Source: Anadara kagoshimensis (Eukaryota; Mollusca; Bivalvia; Arcoida; Arcidae). Taken from it: DNA of 64,000 nt. The notes under the pieces are model-generated. The model made no database searches. It worked only from the letters and a program-made list of their open reading frames with translations, and was not told where the DNA came from. Location of the stretch: contig CM037861.1 of assembly GCA_021292105.1 (NCBI GenBank), positions 28,606,545 to 28,670,544 of the forward strand, read 5' to 3'. Shown in pieces: positions 20,944 through 32,861 of the stretch; position 1 is the first letter of the stretch; each line of letters starts with the position of its first letter. A program made the translations under genes and the position numbers.

Positions 20944-22987
20944 TGTGATCTTTGTATATTGTTCGAATGGACATGGAAATAATGGCGGAATAATCAAAAT
21001 TCAACATGTTTACTTTAATTTAATTCTGACTGGCTCTGCTACCACAACATTTAAAGAACCTAGAATATTGGTGTACAAGATTTAACATGCCTGTTCATTT
21101 CCTTTATATTTCTTCATTGAGCTGTTTAGACATGTCTAATGCATAGATGAACTTTTATAATTCAAAAGATTAAAGCTTAAGTATTTTGTTTCCAAACATA
21201 TAAACATTACTTTTGTGCAATTGTGTAATTTTCAAGATAAAATGGCACCGAAAACTAAGGGAAAAAGCGAAAAAAACGAAGAACAGCATATTTGACCAAA
21301 CATCAGTGCAAAATAACGGCAACAGACGACAGACAATGAGGAAACAGTTGTCTATTAAGAGAGTGGACATTTACAGCCATTAAAAAGCTATTTACATCTC
21401 GTAGCCTCCAGTCATCTGGAAACATTCCAATAATTATTTAGATATTAGGATGCTCTCGGTTTGAACCTTAATATAACGTTTAAATCCCGATTGTGTTTGC
21501 TCCGGTGAAACTCAATTGAGACAGGATTTTCCTTGTAGGCTTTGGTTCGGTGCCAGCATGATGAACTGAGAAGTCTATTCTACAATTATGGCAATCTAGC
21601 TATTTTACCGGTGAAGATTTCCCTGTCTCGCCCTGGTTGGGACAGATCACACGAAAAATATCCCGCATTAATTACTTCTCTCTTACTTTTTTGAAATATG
21701 ATTCTATGAAAAAAAAGGCATTCCAGCTGACAAACAATCAATTGATGATGCAATAACGTCAACGTTTTATAAAACAACCAGGCACCCCGGATGAGACACA
21801 ATCACCTGCGCATACTAAATTGACAACGTTATAATCATTTATCGATGCCGTACAACGAATTTGATGTTCACCGGATTTTTTAGAAATCCATTGTATATCA
21901 TGTGAGATTCAATGGTCACGTGTTACCATTTTAGCCAATCATAAAGATGAAATTTATTCATATAAACATATTGTTGATCTTCCAGTGTACTAGTAATTTA
22001 AATGTCCCTTACGTGTACATTAGTACCATAAGCCTCAGAAGCAATTTCACAAACCACATGACCTTAAGCATCATGAATAGCTAAATAATTGCTTATGATA
22101 ACAAAAGCACCATTCAAACAAGAAACGAAATATCCTATTAAAATTTAAACTTAGTGATTCACAGAAAATCTGTCTGGTAATGGAGTTGCTGCTGTACCAC
22201 GTTTCTACAGAACTATTATTCCAATTGGATATACGTTTTCTCGTATAAACGACTTTAGAACTGCAATTTTCTGCGAAAACGTTTTCCAAAATGTCCTGCG
22301 CAACCGTTAAGGGGTATTGATGACGTGGTACAGCTCATTAAAACGATGAAGTTATTCTAGTAAAAACTTTTCTAAAACTGATCTTAACTAGTAACTTTTG
22401 TTGATTTTATTGGTGTTTGTAGACGAATCATATCTAAAAATCCTTTGATCAGATTGCGGAAATATAAAGCATGTTAAGTAAGGAGTTTTTAAAAAATAAA
22501 TAACCAATCGTTATATTTTCATATTAATCCTGTTGAAATCTTGCTTACAGAGTTACCTGAATATATTCGGCAATAATTATAAAGAGAAGGAAGTGAATAT
22601 AGTTGTATAAAAGACACATTAACAGAGAATTCTGCCATCCATTTTCAGCCCTTTTGAGGATATAACTTGATGGTAATTTAGATTTTCAATCAAATTACAG
22701 ATGCTTGTTTGAGAGAGAAGAGAACATAACATAAATGTGCAATTTTAAATTGAAATATGGATTTTTTAATATAATGATACTAGATGTTTGTTAAGTTTGT
22801 TATCGCTTAGAAAACAAATTGAACGACATTTCACAGATAATCTCTAGAAGACAATCAAAGTGGTTACATTTTTGTAATGTATATTTTTGTAGGCTTTTAC
22901 AATTATCCACCAGGGAGGCCCCCTGTATTTTACACATTTCCTTACTTAATATTCCATGCATAATTCTTGGCACAGTCTTTACTTAAA
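20944..22987. other. No recognised gene in ~2 kb
   Basis: AT-rich, with no frame above chance length. CAATGGTCACGTGTTACCAT near 21912 holds an E-box-like palindrome, but nothing around it supports a promoter. Confidence 0.45.
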
Positions 22988-23135
22988 TCCAGCTGAAGCG
23001 GCTTTTATGATCAGATGACCCTTAAATACAGATTCAAATAACATGAATAAAGAGCAAGTTCGATAAAATGTTACTGTCTTTTGAAACAGAGGCCATTGTA
23101 TAGAGATGATCCTTAAGACAGTTTCGAATGTATTG
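22988..23135 (+). repeat. Rep-D, degenerate
   Basis: TTCAAATAACATGAATAAAG, ATGTTACTGTCTTTTGA and AGAGATGATCCTTAAGACAG follow the Rep-D order. Confidence 0.5.
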
Positions 23136-23190
23136 TATAAATAATAATTTCAAAATCAAAGAAAAATGGCTTATCTCAAATCATCACAAG

Positions 23191-23480
23191 AGGCCGCGGT
23201 GGCCTAATGGCTAAGAGGTCAGTCTACAAATCCAGGGTCGCTGTGAGTTCGATTCCCGCCCAGACCACACGGAATGTAAATTTTCCTTGCCGTTGACCTT
23301 TACTGGTTCACCCGGTGTCAGAATAATGTATTGGGGGAGTGGTACGTTTGTCTGCGGCGAACTGATTGGCACCTTAAAGCCGCCCTGAGTACACACTGTC
23401 ACAAGACAGACCATAAAACACACTCGCACTTCACATGCATGCACAGACTTGTTCATAGATTAATCCATAGATTAATACAA
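23191..23480 (+). repeat. SINE-2 copy
   Basis: AGGCCGCGGTGGCCTAATGG head, GAGTTCGATTCCCGCC B box, then TGTATTGGGGGAGTGGTACG and TTGTCTGCGGCGA. It lacks the far tail of the 19522 copy. A weak ACAAGAG is shared by both flanks. Confidence 0.85.
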
Positions 23481-23673
23481 TAACCGCATGGCGAGGACAA
23501 GAGAACACATTTGCAATTGCGAGTCAACACAGGTCATATGCGTTTAACACAATCATACACAATGTTAATAACTCTTATAATATTCAGAATGCTGTGTTGA
23601 ATAGAAGGGAAGGAACTTTTACAAATATTTAAACACACTGTAATGTATCTTAATCATATACAAGAAGAAAACA

Positions 23674-23982
23674 CTGCAGACGCTCAGTTGGTAGAGTGCT
23701 TGCCTCTTAAGTAGGAGGCCATAGGTCGGAACCGCGACCAGGTCTGACCAAAGATTTTAAAAGTGGGTAGTGACAGTTCTTTCGCCAAGAACTCGGCATT
23801 ACGAAATTACGGTTTTTTCGGATGGGAACTTAAAATAAACGCGGACCCGTGTCGCCAAAGAACCCTGTTTTATGCTATCAGGGCAACGGATAGGCTAAAT
23901 TTATGCACATTCGTCTATAGCAGGCGATTTCTTGATAAAGGTGAAATATTCTTGACTAGACCTCAGACAGCATTACTCAACT
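23674..23982 (+). repeat. SINE-1 copy with tRNA-Lys-like head
   Basis: Head: GCTCAGTTGGTAGAGTGC A box, CTCTTAAG anticodon-loop-like block, and a damaged B box (GGTCGGAACC). The body has TTCTTTCGCCAAGAACTCGG and GATGGGAACTTAAAATAAAC, then becomes degenerate. Confidence 0.85.
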
Positions 23983-24114
23983 TATATAAAATAGGGGTGT
24001 TGGTTTACTGTTGATAAAATAAGTCTTGTTTTTTGTCTCATCTGAAAAGTGAGAAAAAGCGAATATGCGGTCATTGTCATCAATGTTGGTTTAAAATTGT
24101 TTTAGTCACAAAAC

Positions 24115-24235
24115 ACAAACAAAACGGTCCATGTTCAAATAACAATAAAAAACACAAATAAAAACTTTGAAAATTGGCAAATCAAAACAAACGTGTAAAC
24201 TGCCACCAGCAAAAGAGGCTTGTGTTTTTTTAGGT
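24115..24235 (-). repeat. Rep-A, degenerate
   Basis: ACGGTCCATGTTCAAATAAC, AAAACTTTGAAAATTGGCAA and ACTGCCACCAGC. Confidence 0.5.
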
Positions 24236-24269
24236 ATGTTCTTGAGCAAGTTTTATGGGTTTTTTTAAA

Positions 24270-25768
24270 TTCAAGACGTTGCATCCTTAAACATGGTTCT
24301 TGAACTCACGTTTTAAATGATTTTGCATAATTTTATGATTTTGGTTAAACATACAAATTGTTAAAACAATGTTGAATCATATTTGTTCTTCTAAACTGTT
24401 TTGTTTAGGAAATACATCGATCTGTAAATTTCTGGTTAAACGTGTATATTTATACATATAGAACAGCAATTTGCTGCAAAAGAATAGTTTTTAACTTATA
24501 TTCTATCGTTTTATTGCCAACTACGTTTTTTAGTTACAGATTGTTTTTGTTTTATTTCAAACCTTTCAAATCATTAATTAACCTTTGATGTCGTGTACAC
24601 TTACGTAACCAACTAATTATTATCAAGTAGACGGATCAATAAATACATAAAGATGACACAAAGATAAAATGAACATTACACAATTACATCGTTAATGATG
24701 TAAACATAGATTGTAATCTGTTTCATCATTGTTTTACTTTAAATTAGACATTTTTCCTGCTTCTTTTTATCAAGGAAGTCTTAAAAAATAATCACAATCA
24801 ACAGTTGTACAGTAATTTCCGATTTTATATAGATGTGTCTGATTTAAATAATAGCTTTGAAAACCGGCTTCGAATGTGGACAGATAACAAATAATCTTTA
24901 AACAGAAGTCCTCCAAATATATATTCCTTTTTTTCTTGTTTGGGTTTGAAGACTGTAGTTTTTTTTTCATTTTCTTTTGAAGCAGTTCAATTGCTTCTTC
25001 GTACGTGCTAAAATCCTTTTATTTCAAGCTAAAAATACTAGATTTTATGTTTTCATACAAAAAGAAGACTCCCAACATTATTCTTTTCCTTAGACATTTT
25101 TTGCAGGGTCTTTGTACTGGTTGTGTTACGTTTGAACTCATTCTAAGGATTTAATTTGCCTTTGTCCAAAGTTGAACTTATTCAAACAAGGAAGTCTTAC
25201 ATGTAGGCTTGTAATGATTCTTTATGATTATACATTTATATACAAAAGCCAGTAACGCATTTATTTTCCCAATTATTGATGTTTCTTTTATCTTGCTTTT
25301 TCAAACTTGTTCTTACCATTTACATTCATACAATAGAACAGAATTATTGATTATCCCCATTCATTATTAAAGTAATTGTAGGAAATCAACATAGAGCGAT
25401 ATATGTTATTTCTTCACAAAGTTCAATCCGCGCCTTTGCTGAAAGTAAAAAACAATACATATATTAAATTGAAAAAGAATTGTTCTTTTACTTTTTATAC
25501 GTCAATCCAATCAATTACAACGTGTTGCGATTATAATGTTTTTTATGATGCCAGTCATTGTTTTTTTTTTTTGCAACTTTCTGTAATAATTTTTAGCTTA
25601 AAAATTATTCTTAGCGGTGTTAATAATATCAATCAAAATTTATGTTGACAAAATAGACAGTCGATACTGTGAAACGATTTTCTTAAATGAAGAACATTTT
25701 CAAAACTTTTAAGATCAATTATGTCATTCAAGAGTATTGGACTTTTTCAGCTTTCTATCATTTGCATT
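24270..25768. other. No recognised gene or repeat
   Basis: Very AT-rich. The open frames here are short and compositionally like the background. Confidence 0.45.
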
Positions 25769-26012
25769 ATCACATATTACACCACTTTTTATTTTACAGC
25801 ACTAGACGGCTTTTCAGAATTTAATTCTTCATCAGTTATCAAATTTTCAAAAGATACCCAAAAGACCAAACTATATTTAACTAATTAAAGCCAAGAAAAT
25901 AGCTTAGTATTTGAGGAATAATTCAAGATTTTAACTAGCACCAAATTTAGACGATACCATATTTCCGACAATAATACACAATTACTGCCTACTGAGTTTG
26001 AGATATCCTTGG
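25769..26012 (-). repeat. Rep-B copy
   Basis: TTATTTTACAGCACTAGACG, CAAAAGATACCCAAAAGACC and GACAATAATACACAATTACT. Confidence 0.7.
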
Positions 26013-26227
26013 GAAAACAATATATAACATGTAGCAGATATTTTATAAAGAAGGTGAATATATTTACCATATAAAGTTATTTCAATCCTTCTTGGAAATA
26101 AAAATCAGGTGAAATGGTTTTGACTTAATATAACAGTTTGTAAGCATGGAAACGTGTTTGCTAATGGTCATATCAACGAGTAGTTTGAACGATAACAAAT
26201 GAAAATATAAAAAATATTGTTAAAAAA

Positions 26228-26375
26228 TTACCATCATGCAAAGTATCTCCTAAGCTAAATTTGGTTAAATATATTTTGATTTTTTTTTTTTTAAATTTCA
26301 ACTACTGAATAAATTGGTTTCACAATTTTGATCCAAGCACTACAAATGTGGAATTGTATTCTAAAACGGTCGATA
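26228..26375 (+). repeat. Rep-B, 3' part
   Basis: ATGCAAAGTATCTCCTAAGC, TTTTGATCCAAGCACTAC and GGAATTGTATTCTAAAACGG. Confidence 0.65.
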
Positions 26376-26385
26376 TTTTATAACG

Positions 26386-26386
<1 letters not shown>

Positions 26387-26460
<74 letters not shown>

Positions 26461-26474
26461 GTGTGTGTGTGTGT
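26387..26474. repeat. (TA)n-(TG)n microsatellite
   Basis: About 25 TA units are followed by about 17 TG units with one GG interruption. It lies at the 3' end of a Rep-B copy. Confidence 0.97.
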
Positions 26475-26814
26475 TACGGAAGAAGTTTTTGTTTATCTTT
26501 TATTATCAAAGCCAGCTTTTAAAAATTTTGAATATGCGTTTGCATTGACCATTGTTCGTAAATTATATTACGACGGAATACAAATACCCGATCAACATTA
26601 CTAATTTATTTTAAAGTGCTAAATTGTTCAATCGTGTGTTTAAGAGTTTGCTTTATAATAATTGTTTGTCTGATTATTTGTATACCATTATCGAATTCAT
26701 GAGTTTGCTGTCTCGAATTCATGGTTGATTTAGCTTTTGTTTACCACAGACATGTATTCTATTAAATATTTCTTCATTCTACATTATCCTGTGTTAGAAA
26801 TGATTAATATTTGT

Positions 26815-26905
26815 AATCAACAATCAAAAACAAACATGTCCGAATCACAATCCAGAAGCAAAGTAAAAACTTTGGAATTGAAGTTAGGTTAGACACGTGA
26901 ACTTG
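26815..26905 (-). repeat. Rep-A, 3' end only
   Basis: AATCAAAAACAAACATGTCC, GAATCACAATCCAGAAGCAA and TTAGGTTAGACACGTGAACT. The 3' end is well conserved and the 5' part absent. Confidence 0.8.
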
Positions 26906-27454
26906 TAAATGACTTTGTATAGAAATAAAAAACAACCCAAACCAATATTAAATGTTTTGTTTATGATTTATTTTCTTACATTATTCCACTTTTTTGCATT
27001 GATGCATTTAAAATTTAGTATTTCCAGACGAGACATTAATAAATGTTGCATAGACATAAGGGAGCATTGGGTCGTTTAAATCTCGAATGCAAACACAGAC
27101 ATATTAAAAAATCTAATCGTACATACATTTTTACATTCTAATTCGTTTAAATCAATTATATTTCGCTTATCTTTATTCCATGTTTGTTTTGAGATGAACT
27201 CGTACATATGGAATTCCCCATGCCAATTAATTCAATGTTGTGAAAGATTAACATGCAACATTTTAATAAGAAATCAATTTTCAATTTTTCAATTTTCATC
27301 TTAACATGATACAAGCCTTGTTTGATTAAACAACGAATTTCAAAATTATATTAATGATTTTATTTACATTATGTACAATAAGCAGCCTGTCTGTCAATTT
27401 TAGGTTTTCATTATTCAATCAATCTGTAAAGCTTGATATTTGCGCATAATTATT

Positions 27455-27515
27455 TAAATAAACACTACTGACGAGGAAATTAATTCTGAAACGGCCTTCT
27501 AGTTTTTAAAGTAAG
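27455..27515 (+). repeat. Rep-B, 3' end
   Basis: ACTACTGACGAGGAAATTAA, TTCTGAAACGGCCTTCTAG. Confidence 0.6.
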
Positions 27516-27639
27516 AAAAAGCTTAGTGAATATTTAAGTGTGTCTTTAGTATCAGGGCATTTTAAAATCAGCGTTATTGTTACTTTATGATCCCAACATT
27601 ATAAAATACTATCACAGTATAAATAATTAAAATATACCG

Positions 27640-27925
27640 ATCTTTGAACAAATCACTATCGAAAAGCAAAGTAAAAATTTTTGAATTTCCAAATAAGACT
27701 AAACAATCGAATTTCCAGGAAAGAAGTCAGACTGGGTGCGAAGGAAGCGCAAGTACCTCCCGCTCAGCCAGCAGTCATACCCTCCCCGTGTGAAAAAAGA
27801 AACCGAGAGGAAAAAGGAATGCGAAACCATTGGACATCAAACATATCTTGGGCAACTCCGATCACAGATTCACCACGTCAGCAAACAAGACTGCGGCAAA
27901 TGGCCACAAGCCCCAACCTAAGGGG
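27640..27925 (-). repeat. GC-rich, divergent Rep-A copy with an open frame
   Basis: On the + strand, blocks align collinearly with antisense Rep-A: GCAAAGTAAAAATTTTTGAA, GACTGGGTGCGAAGGAAGCG, CAAGTACCTCCCGCTCAGCC, CCCCGTGTGAA, GACATCAAACATATCTTGGG and CAACTCCGATCACAGATTC. From about 27715 on it is clearly richer in GC than its surroundings. One + strand frame stays open for about 67 codons, with basic clusters such as VRRKRKY and KKETERKK, ending TAA at 27919-27921. I do not recognise the peptide. It could be a divergent subfamily or an exapted copy. Confidence 0.6.
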
Positions 27926-28149
27926 ATATGACATGATTGCGTTTTAATTTACAGTATATGCACGCCATATTGCCCTTGATCGTCTTTAAAGCATAACTTT
28001 TAAACATATTTAACCAATTTTTCATAACTAGCTTTTTCGGCGCAAAACAAATTACTACAATACAAGTGTTTTATCTTAATATAATTTAGAATCAAAATCA
28101 CATATTTCATTTGGAACATTATTTTTAATTCCACGTCAATTCCATACGA

Positions 28150-28275
28150 ATCAAAAACAAACTTACTAATCCATGTCCGAATCAAAATCCAGAAGCGAAG
28201 TAAAAACTGTAAGAATTGACATGTTTGGTTAGACACATGAACTTCCACTAGGGAAGTGAGGTCAGATTCTCCGGA
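28150..28275 (-). repeat. Rep-A, 3' part
   Basis: AATCAAAAACAAACTTACTA, TCCATGTCCGAATC and CATGAACTTCCACTAGGGAA. A 129-codon minus-strand frame over 28000-28389 runs through it and is not considered a gene. Confidence 0.8.
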
Positions 28276-29130
28276 ATGATAAATATACAACATATAAGTG
28301 ATTATAATTGAATCGGCTTTAATTGCATTAATTATGTTTTTATCTAAAGATGAAATATACTTTTCATAACATAAATATATATTGCACATAAGTGATTACA
28401 CGACTCTATAGTCAGGGGGCAGATCTCAAAAAGTAGCCTCTTTATTGACCCCCCTAAACTTTTTTGTTAAAAGCAGGAAACATGGTGGACCTTATTGCTC
28501 TATATGCACTTAGTTAGGCTAGGTATGTTTCCAACTTGACTTTTTCCGTTTAAAGGAAATATGGCTGCCAATCCAAGATGGCTGCCAAAATAGATAATTT
28601 AAGTATAAAAATTCATTATCAAATCAACCACTCAACCGTTTTAGCTGAAATTTGGTATTTGATCAATTAAATATTTATACTAATTTTCCATGAACAAACA
28701 TTGGTTGTAAAATTCAATATGTCCGCCATTTTCAAGATGGCCGACTTATAATCATCGCGCTGCATTTGAAATCAAATAAAACATAGAATTCATTATTTTA
28801 TGACATTAAACCAATGTATTGTATTTAATATATATGTATTTAGTTAGGCTAAGTATGTTTCCACCTTGACTTTCTCCGTTTACTGAAAATATGGCTGCCA
28901 AATCCAAGATGGCCACCAAAAAAGATAATTTTAAAAAATAAAATTCAATAACAAATCAACCGCTTAACCTTTTGAGTTGAAATTTGGAATTTGATCAATT
29001 TAATATTTATACTTATTTTCCATAAATAAATATGGATTGTAAAATTCAATATGGCCGCCATTTTTAAGATGGCCGACTTAAAATCACCACGCTGCATTGT
29101 TTAAATACAATAAACCAATATATTGAAATT

Positions 29131-29134
<4 letters not shown>

Positions 29135-29164
<30 letters not shown>
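29135..29164. repeat. (TA)n microsatellite
   Basis: Short TA run just inside the left arm of FB-1. Confidence 0.9.
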
Positions 29165-29170
<6 letters not shown>

Positions 29171-29755
29171 CATACTAGTTAACTGTCTCCTTTAAAAGCT
29201 TTTTACATCAGCACGATTCACACATCCACAAAATGTGCAGTAGAATGTGTTTTTCATAATAATTACACACAAAGATTCAACAACTCCACATTCATAAATA
29301 TTGAAGGTCAATTTCCCAACTACTAACAAGAGTTAATGATAGTTTTTACTGAGGAAATAAACATAGATTCCAAACCATTTCCTGATAATTAATGTGTTTA
29401 ATGCGCATGACCGGAACGTATCTTGCACAGTGGCAATGGCGAAACATATGACTGTGAAGTTCACGAAGGTTTTTGTTAAGGAATGGTAGTTTGAAATAGA
29501 TTACAAACAAAAGAATCTACACTTGATAAAAGTATTACCGACTTTATCGTATATTTATAAGCTTTCAGTTCAGTTTTCAAACTCTGTAATTTGTTTGAAC
29601 ACTTCCCATGCTGGAAGCTCAATCAGTGTCTGTTGATCAAATACCAACAGATCTAAATGTTTTTCTTCTGATATTTTTTTTTGACTCCTGGAAATTTCGG
29701 TTTCTTTTTTGTTGTAGTACTCACTTAAACCTTACTGTTTAGTTGTAAAACAAAA

Positions 29756-30004
29756 TCAAGAGAATAAAAACGTCTGATCATTATCCATTATTCTATCCAT
29801 TTTACTCGGCATAAGGAACAAGTCTTGAGTCTGCCTATTTATGGTTTGCACAAAGACTTGATGTATCTCACCCTGTACTCGAGAATGTAGCATTTGGATT
29901 CGCAACCCTCCAAAAACCACTAACTCCTTGCCTTGTACTTTCTTGCAGAACTCATTTGATATAAAACTGGTCAGTAAAGCCTTAATCTCTCCCGTACCGT
30001 ACAT
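29756..30004 (-). pseudogene. Unrecognised open frame shared by the foldback elements
   Basis: This 82-codon frame has the central segment GGLRIQMLHSRVQGEIHQ and VFVQTINRQTQDLFLMP. The same segment is found in FB-2 (37708-37896, +) and, more changed, in the right half of FB-1 (31244-31426, +). It matches no family I know. The differences between copies are not obviously synonymous-biased, so a relic of a captured or ancestral gene and an incidental frame both remain possible. Confidence 0.25.
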
Positions 30005-30074
30005 GTATTTATAAAATTGTTTGAATTCTCAGGCAACATGGAATTCCATCTCGCTTCTGCATTATTTAAATCTG

Positions 30075-30395
30075 TTTATACAACGGTGCAAACTGCTAAC
30101 AAATGAATTGTTGATGTAGGGATAGTGCAAACCTTGGCTTATGGAGGAGACCCTCATAAAGTTTTATGGCTGTCATCACAATATAGTATGGTGACTCTGT
30201 ATCCGAAAATACCATGCATGGATATGTGGCGTCCCGAAGTTCATATTCCTTTCATTCTAAAAAGTGTGGGGTGCTCAATTACCCTTCCAGGATACTCGTT
30301 CCCACTTCCTGGTGGATGTTCCTGTGTTACACTTTATTTGAAAGTTTCAAGATTTTACTGTGATTTTGACATGGATTGGTATGTTTGATTTAAAT
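30075..30395 (+). repeat. Rep-A, near full-length, inside FB-1
   Basis: Order of blocks: TTTATACAACGGTGCAAACT, GGGATAGTGCAAACCTTGG, TCATTCTAAAAAGTGTGGGG, TACCCTTCCAGGATACTCG, CACTTCCTGGTGGATG and GACATGGATTGGTATGTTTG. It is diverged from the main consensus and has an antisense partner at 30985-31060. Confidence 0.7.
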
Positions 30396-31690
30396 TTATT
30401 CTTTTTGTCTGGTTTAAGCCTTTATAAAGCAAACACTCTACTCTAACACTATTTTCTAAAACGATACTTTGTGGTTGCTGCGAGACCATCTTCAAAGTGC
30501 ATATTGTGGTTTTCCAATGCTGTTAACCAATGTCGTACCATATATTATCGTACAGGTCTATATATTTTTCGGTACCATTGTGGAGTTTCAAAAATCAAAA
30601 CAATAATAGCTAAATAATATCATGATGCCAGTGAAAGCAGGAAGAGGTAATGGTGATAGTGATATACCGGATAAAAAGAAGTAACTGTATTCTAAGTAAC
30701 ATCATCAGGTAGTTTACGACCAATCAACAAACATCTGATGTAGCCGCAGGTTGATGATGTCATTCAGAAATGTTCTGAAAAAAGGTATAAAGATTTGTAC
30801 CATAATAGAGAGTATGACATTGGTTAACAGCATTTGGAAAGCACCAATGCACAAACCTTTGACAAGTTTGTAGATTTGAAGATAGCACAAAGTGTCATTT
30901 AAGGAATAGTGATAGAGTAGATTTTTGTGATGTATTGTTTGATTGATATTTTGAGCATTTTAAAAGTCTGACATGAAAAAAATAAATCAAAAACAAACAC
31001 AACAATCCACCCACAAATCACAATCATAGAGTATTAAAACCAGTAAAAACTGGTAAGAATAATTCGATTCAAAGAATAATACATGTAATGCAGTAAAGAG
31101 ATGGAAAGTTGAAAATTGGAATAATTCAGTATACATATGAGCGAGAATAAAGAATGAATCTGATTTTTCTTGGTTTTATATCAAATGAGATAAACAAAAA
31201 GGGTGTATGGCAAGCAGTTTATCGTTAGGTTAGGGTTTTTTGGATGCAAATACTACATTCTCGAGTACAGGGCGAGGTAAATCAGATCTTTGAGCAACAT
31301 ATAAAGAGGCAGGCACAAGAATTGTTCTTTGTGCCAAAGGAGCCAAAGAAACATATAATGGTAAGACGCTTATCCTTTGTAGAGATGCAGATGTTTTTAT
31401 GGTCTTGGTTTTTGTTGTACAGTTAATGTTTTGGAAATAAAAGACTGTTTTTAATCCTATATTTATAGCTGTTGAATTTCTGAACAGGGGAAATATGTTA
31501 TATTCTGATCATACTTATATAATAAGTATAAGGAATATACGTATAGAATATATTGCTGCAAGGTGCCCGTGGATGTTAATCATGTTGCTGTTGAACCTCT
31601 TTGAATGTTTGAATGGGCGAGATGACTATTTTTTATTGCAGACGTCAAAAGTCATAGCTATTAAATTGATATTTTCACATAATATTTAAC

Positions 31691-31713
31691 ACACACACAC
31701 GCGCGCGCGTGTA
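31691..31713. repeat. Short (AC)n-(GC)n tract
   Basis: Alternating purine-pyrimidine run (ACACACACACGCGCGCGCGT type), a potential Z-DNA former, at the inner edge of the right outer arm of FB-1. Confidence 0.85.
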
Positions 31714-32754
31714 GCAATTAAATGCAATCCTTTGTTGTATTTGATTTAAAATGCAGCGCAATGATTTATAAGTCGGCCATCTTGAAAATGGCGGCCATAT
31801 TGAATTTTACAACCACATAAAAAATTAGTATAAATATTTAATTGATCAAATACCAAATTTCAACTCAAAAGGTTAAGCGGTTGAATTGTTATTGAAATTT
31901 AATTTTGAAATTATCATTTTTGGTGGCCATCTTGGATTTGGCAGCCATATTTTCAGTAAACGGAAATAGTCAAGGTGAAAACATACTTAGTCTAACTAAA
32001 TACATATATATTAAATACAATACATTGGTTTAATATCATAAAATAATGACATCGAATGCTGTATTTGGCTTAAAATGCAGCGCGATGATTATAAGTCGGC
32101 CATCTTGAAAATGGCGGCCATATTGAATTTTACAACCAATGTTTATTCATGGAAAATTAGTATAAATATTTAATTGATCAAATACCAAATTTTAACTAAA
32201 AAGGTTGAGTGGTTGATTTGATATTAAATTATCATACTTAAATTATCTTTTTTGGCGGCCATCTTGGGTGGCAGCCATATTTCCATTAAACGGAAAAAGT
32301 CAAGGTGGAAACATACCTAGCCTAACTAAGTACATATAGAGCAATAAGATCCACCATGTTTCCTGCTTTTAACAAAAAAGTTTAGGGGGTGTCACATTTT
32401 TGTGATCTGCCCCCTGACTACTAGTAAAAGAACATTGTTTTGAAAAGTCCAACCTATACGAATAAAGGGTATTAACCTCGATCAGCTCGCCGTCCTAATC
32501 CGCAAAGTTGAATCTGTCATCGATTCCCAAAAGGTATCTGAAGTAGACTTCTAAGATTGATGACATGAGTTCTTAAGCATTAGGCATGATACATCTCTGT
32601 CCCACTTCCTCGATAAAAGGTTTTTCAAAAGGTTTTCTTATCCGAAAATGAGAATACATATATCATTATCTACATAAATATACGTTTAAATCAAAGTAAC
32701 AAAAATGCAGATTATCAAGTCGTTATGATTCTCGGTTTTGTAGGTTTTATTTGT

Positions 32755-32850
32755 AATGCCGACGAATAAAGCAATATTCGGTATTCCGAAACGGCCGTCT
32801 AGTGCTATAAAATTAAAACTGGTTTAATATGTAATTTAAATACCTGAGCC
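32755..32850 (+). repeat. Rep-B, 3' end
   Basis: ATTCCGAAACGGCCGTCTAG, TGCTATAAAATTAAAACTGG and TTTAATATGTAATT. It lies directly before a fuller copy in the same orientation. Confidence 0.8.
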
Positions 32851-32861
32851 GATATCTCTGC

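Larger units (their letters stand above)
28411..32418. mobile_element. Foldback element FB-1 (4.0 kb), TA target duplication
   Basis: The ends GTCAGGGGGCAGATC (28411-28425) and GATCTGCCCCCTGAC (32404-32418) are exact inverses, each flanked by TA. The outer arms are about 0.7 kb (to ~29105 and from ~31737), and each holds two direct subunits about 345 bp apart. Further inward come more inverted layers: 29756-30004 against 31150-31430, a Rep-A pair (30075-30395 against 30985-31060), and 30445-30560 against 30790-30945. The axis is near 30690. No transposase is visible. The TA duplication fits TA-targeting DNA transposons such as Tc1/mariner-like families, but the family is unassigned. Confidence 0.88.

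Noticed and set aside
27681..27947. GC-rich island as an independent exon
   Set aside because: Collinear block matches show it derives from Rep-A; kept only as an unusual copy.
28000..28389. 129-codon minus-strand frame
   Set aside because: Its middle is simply Rep-A read on its sense strand; no family recognised.
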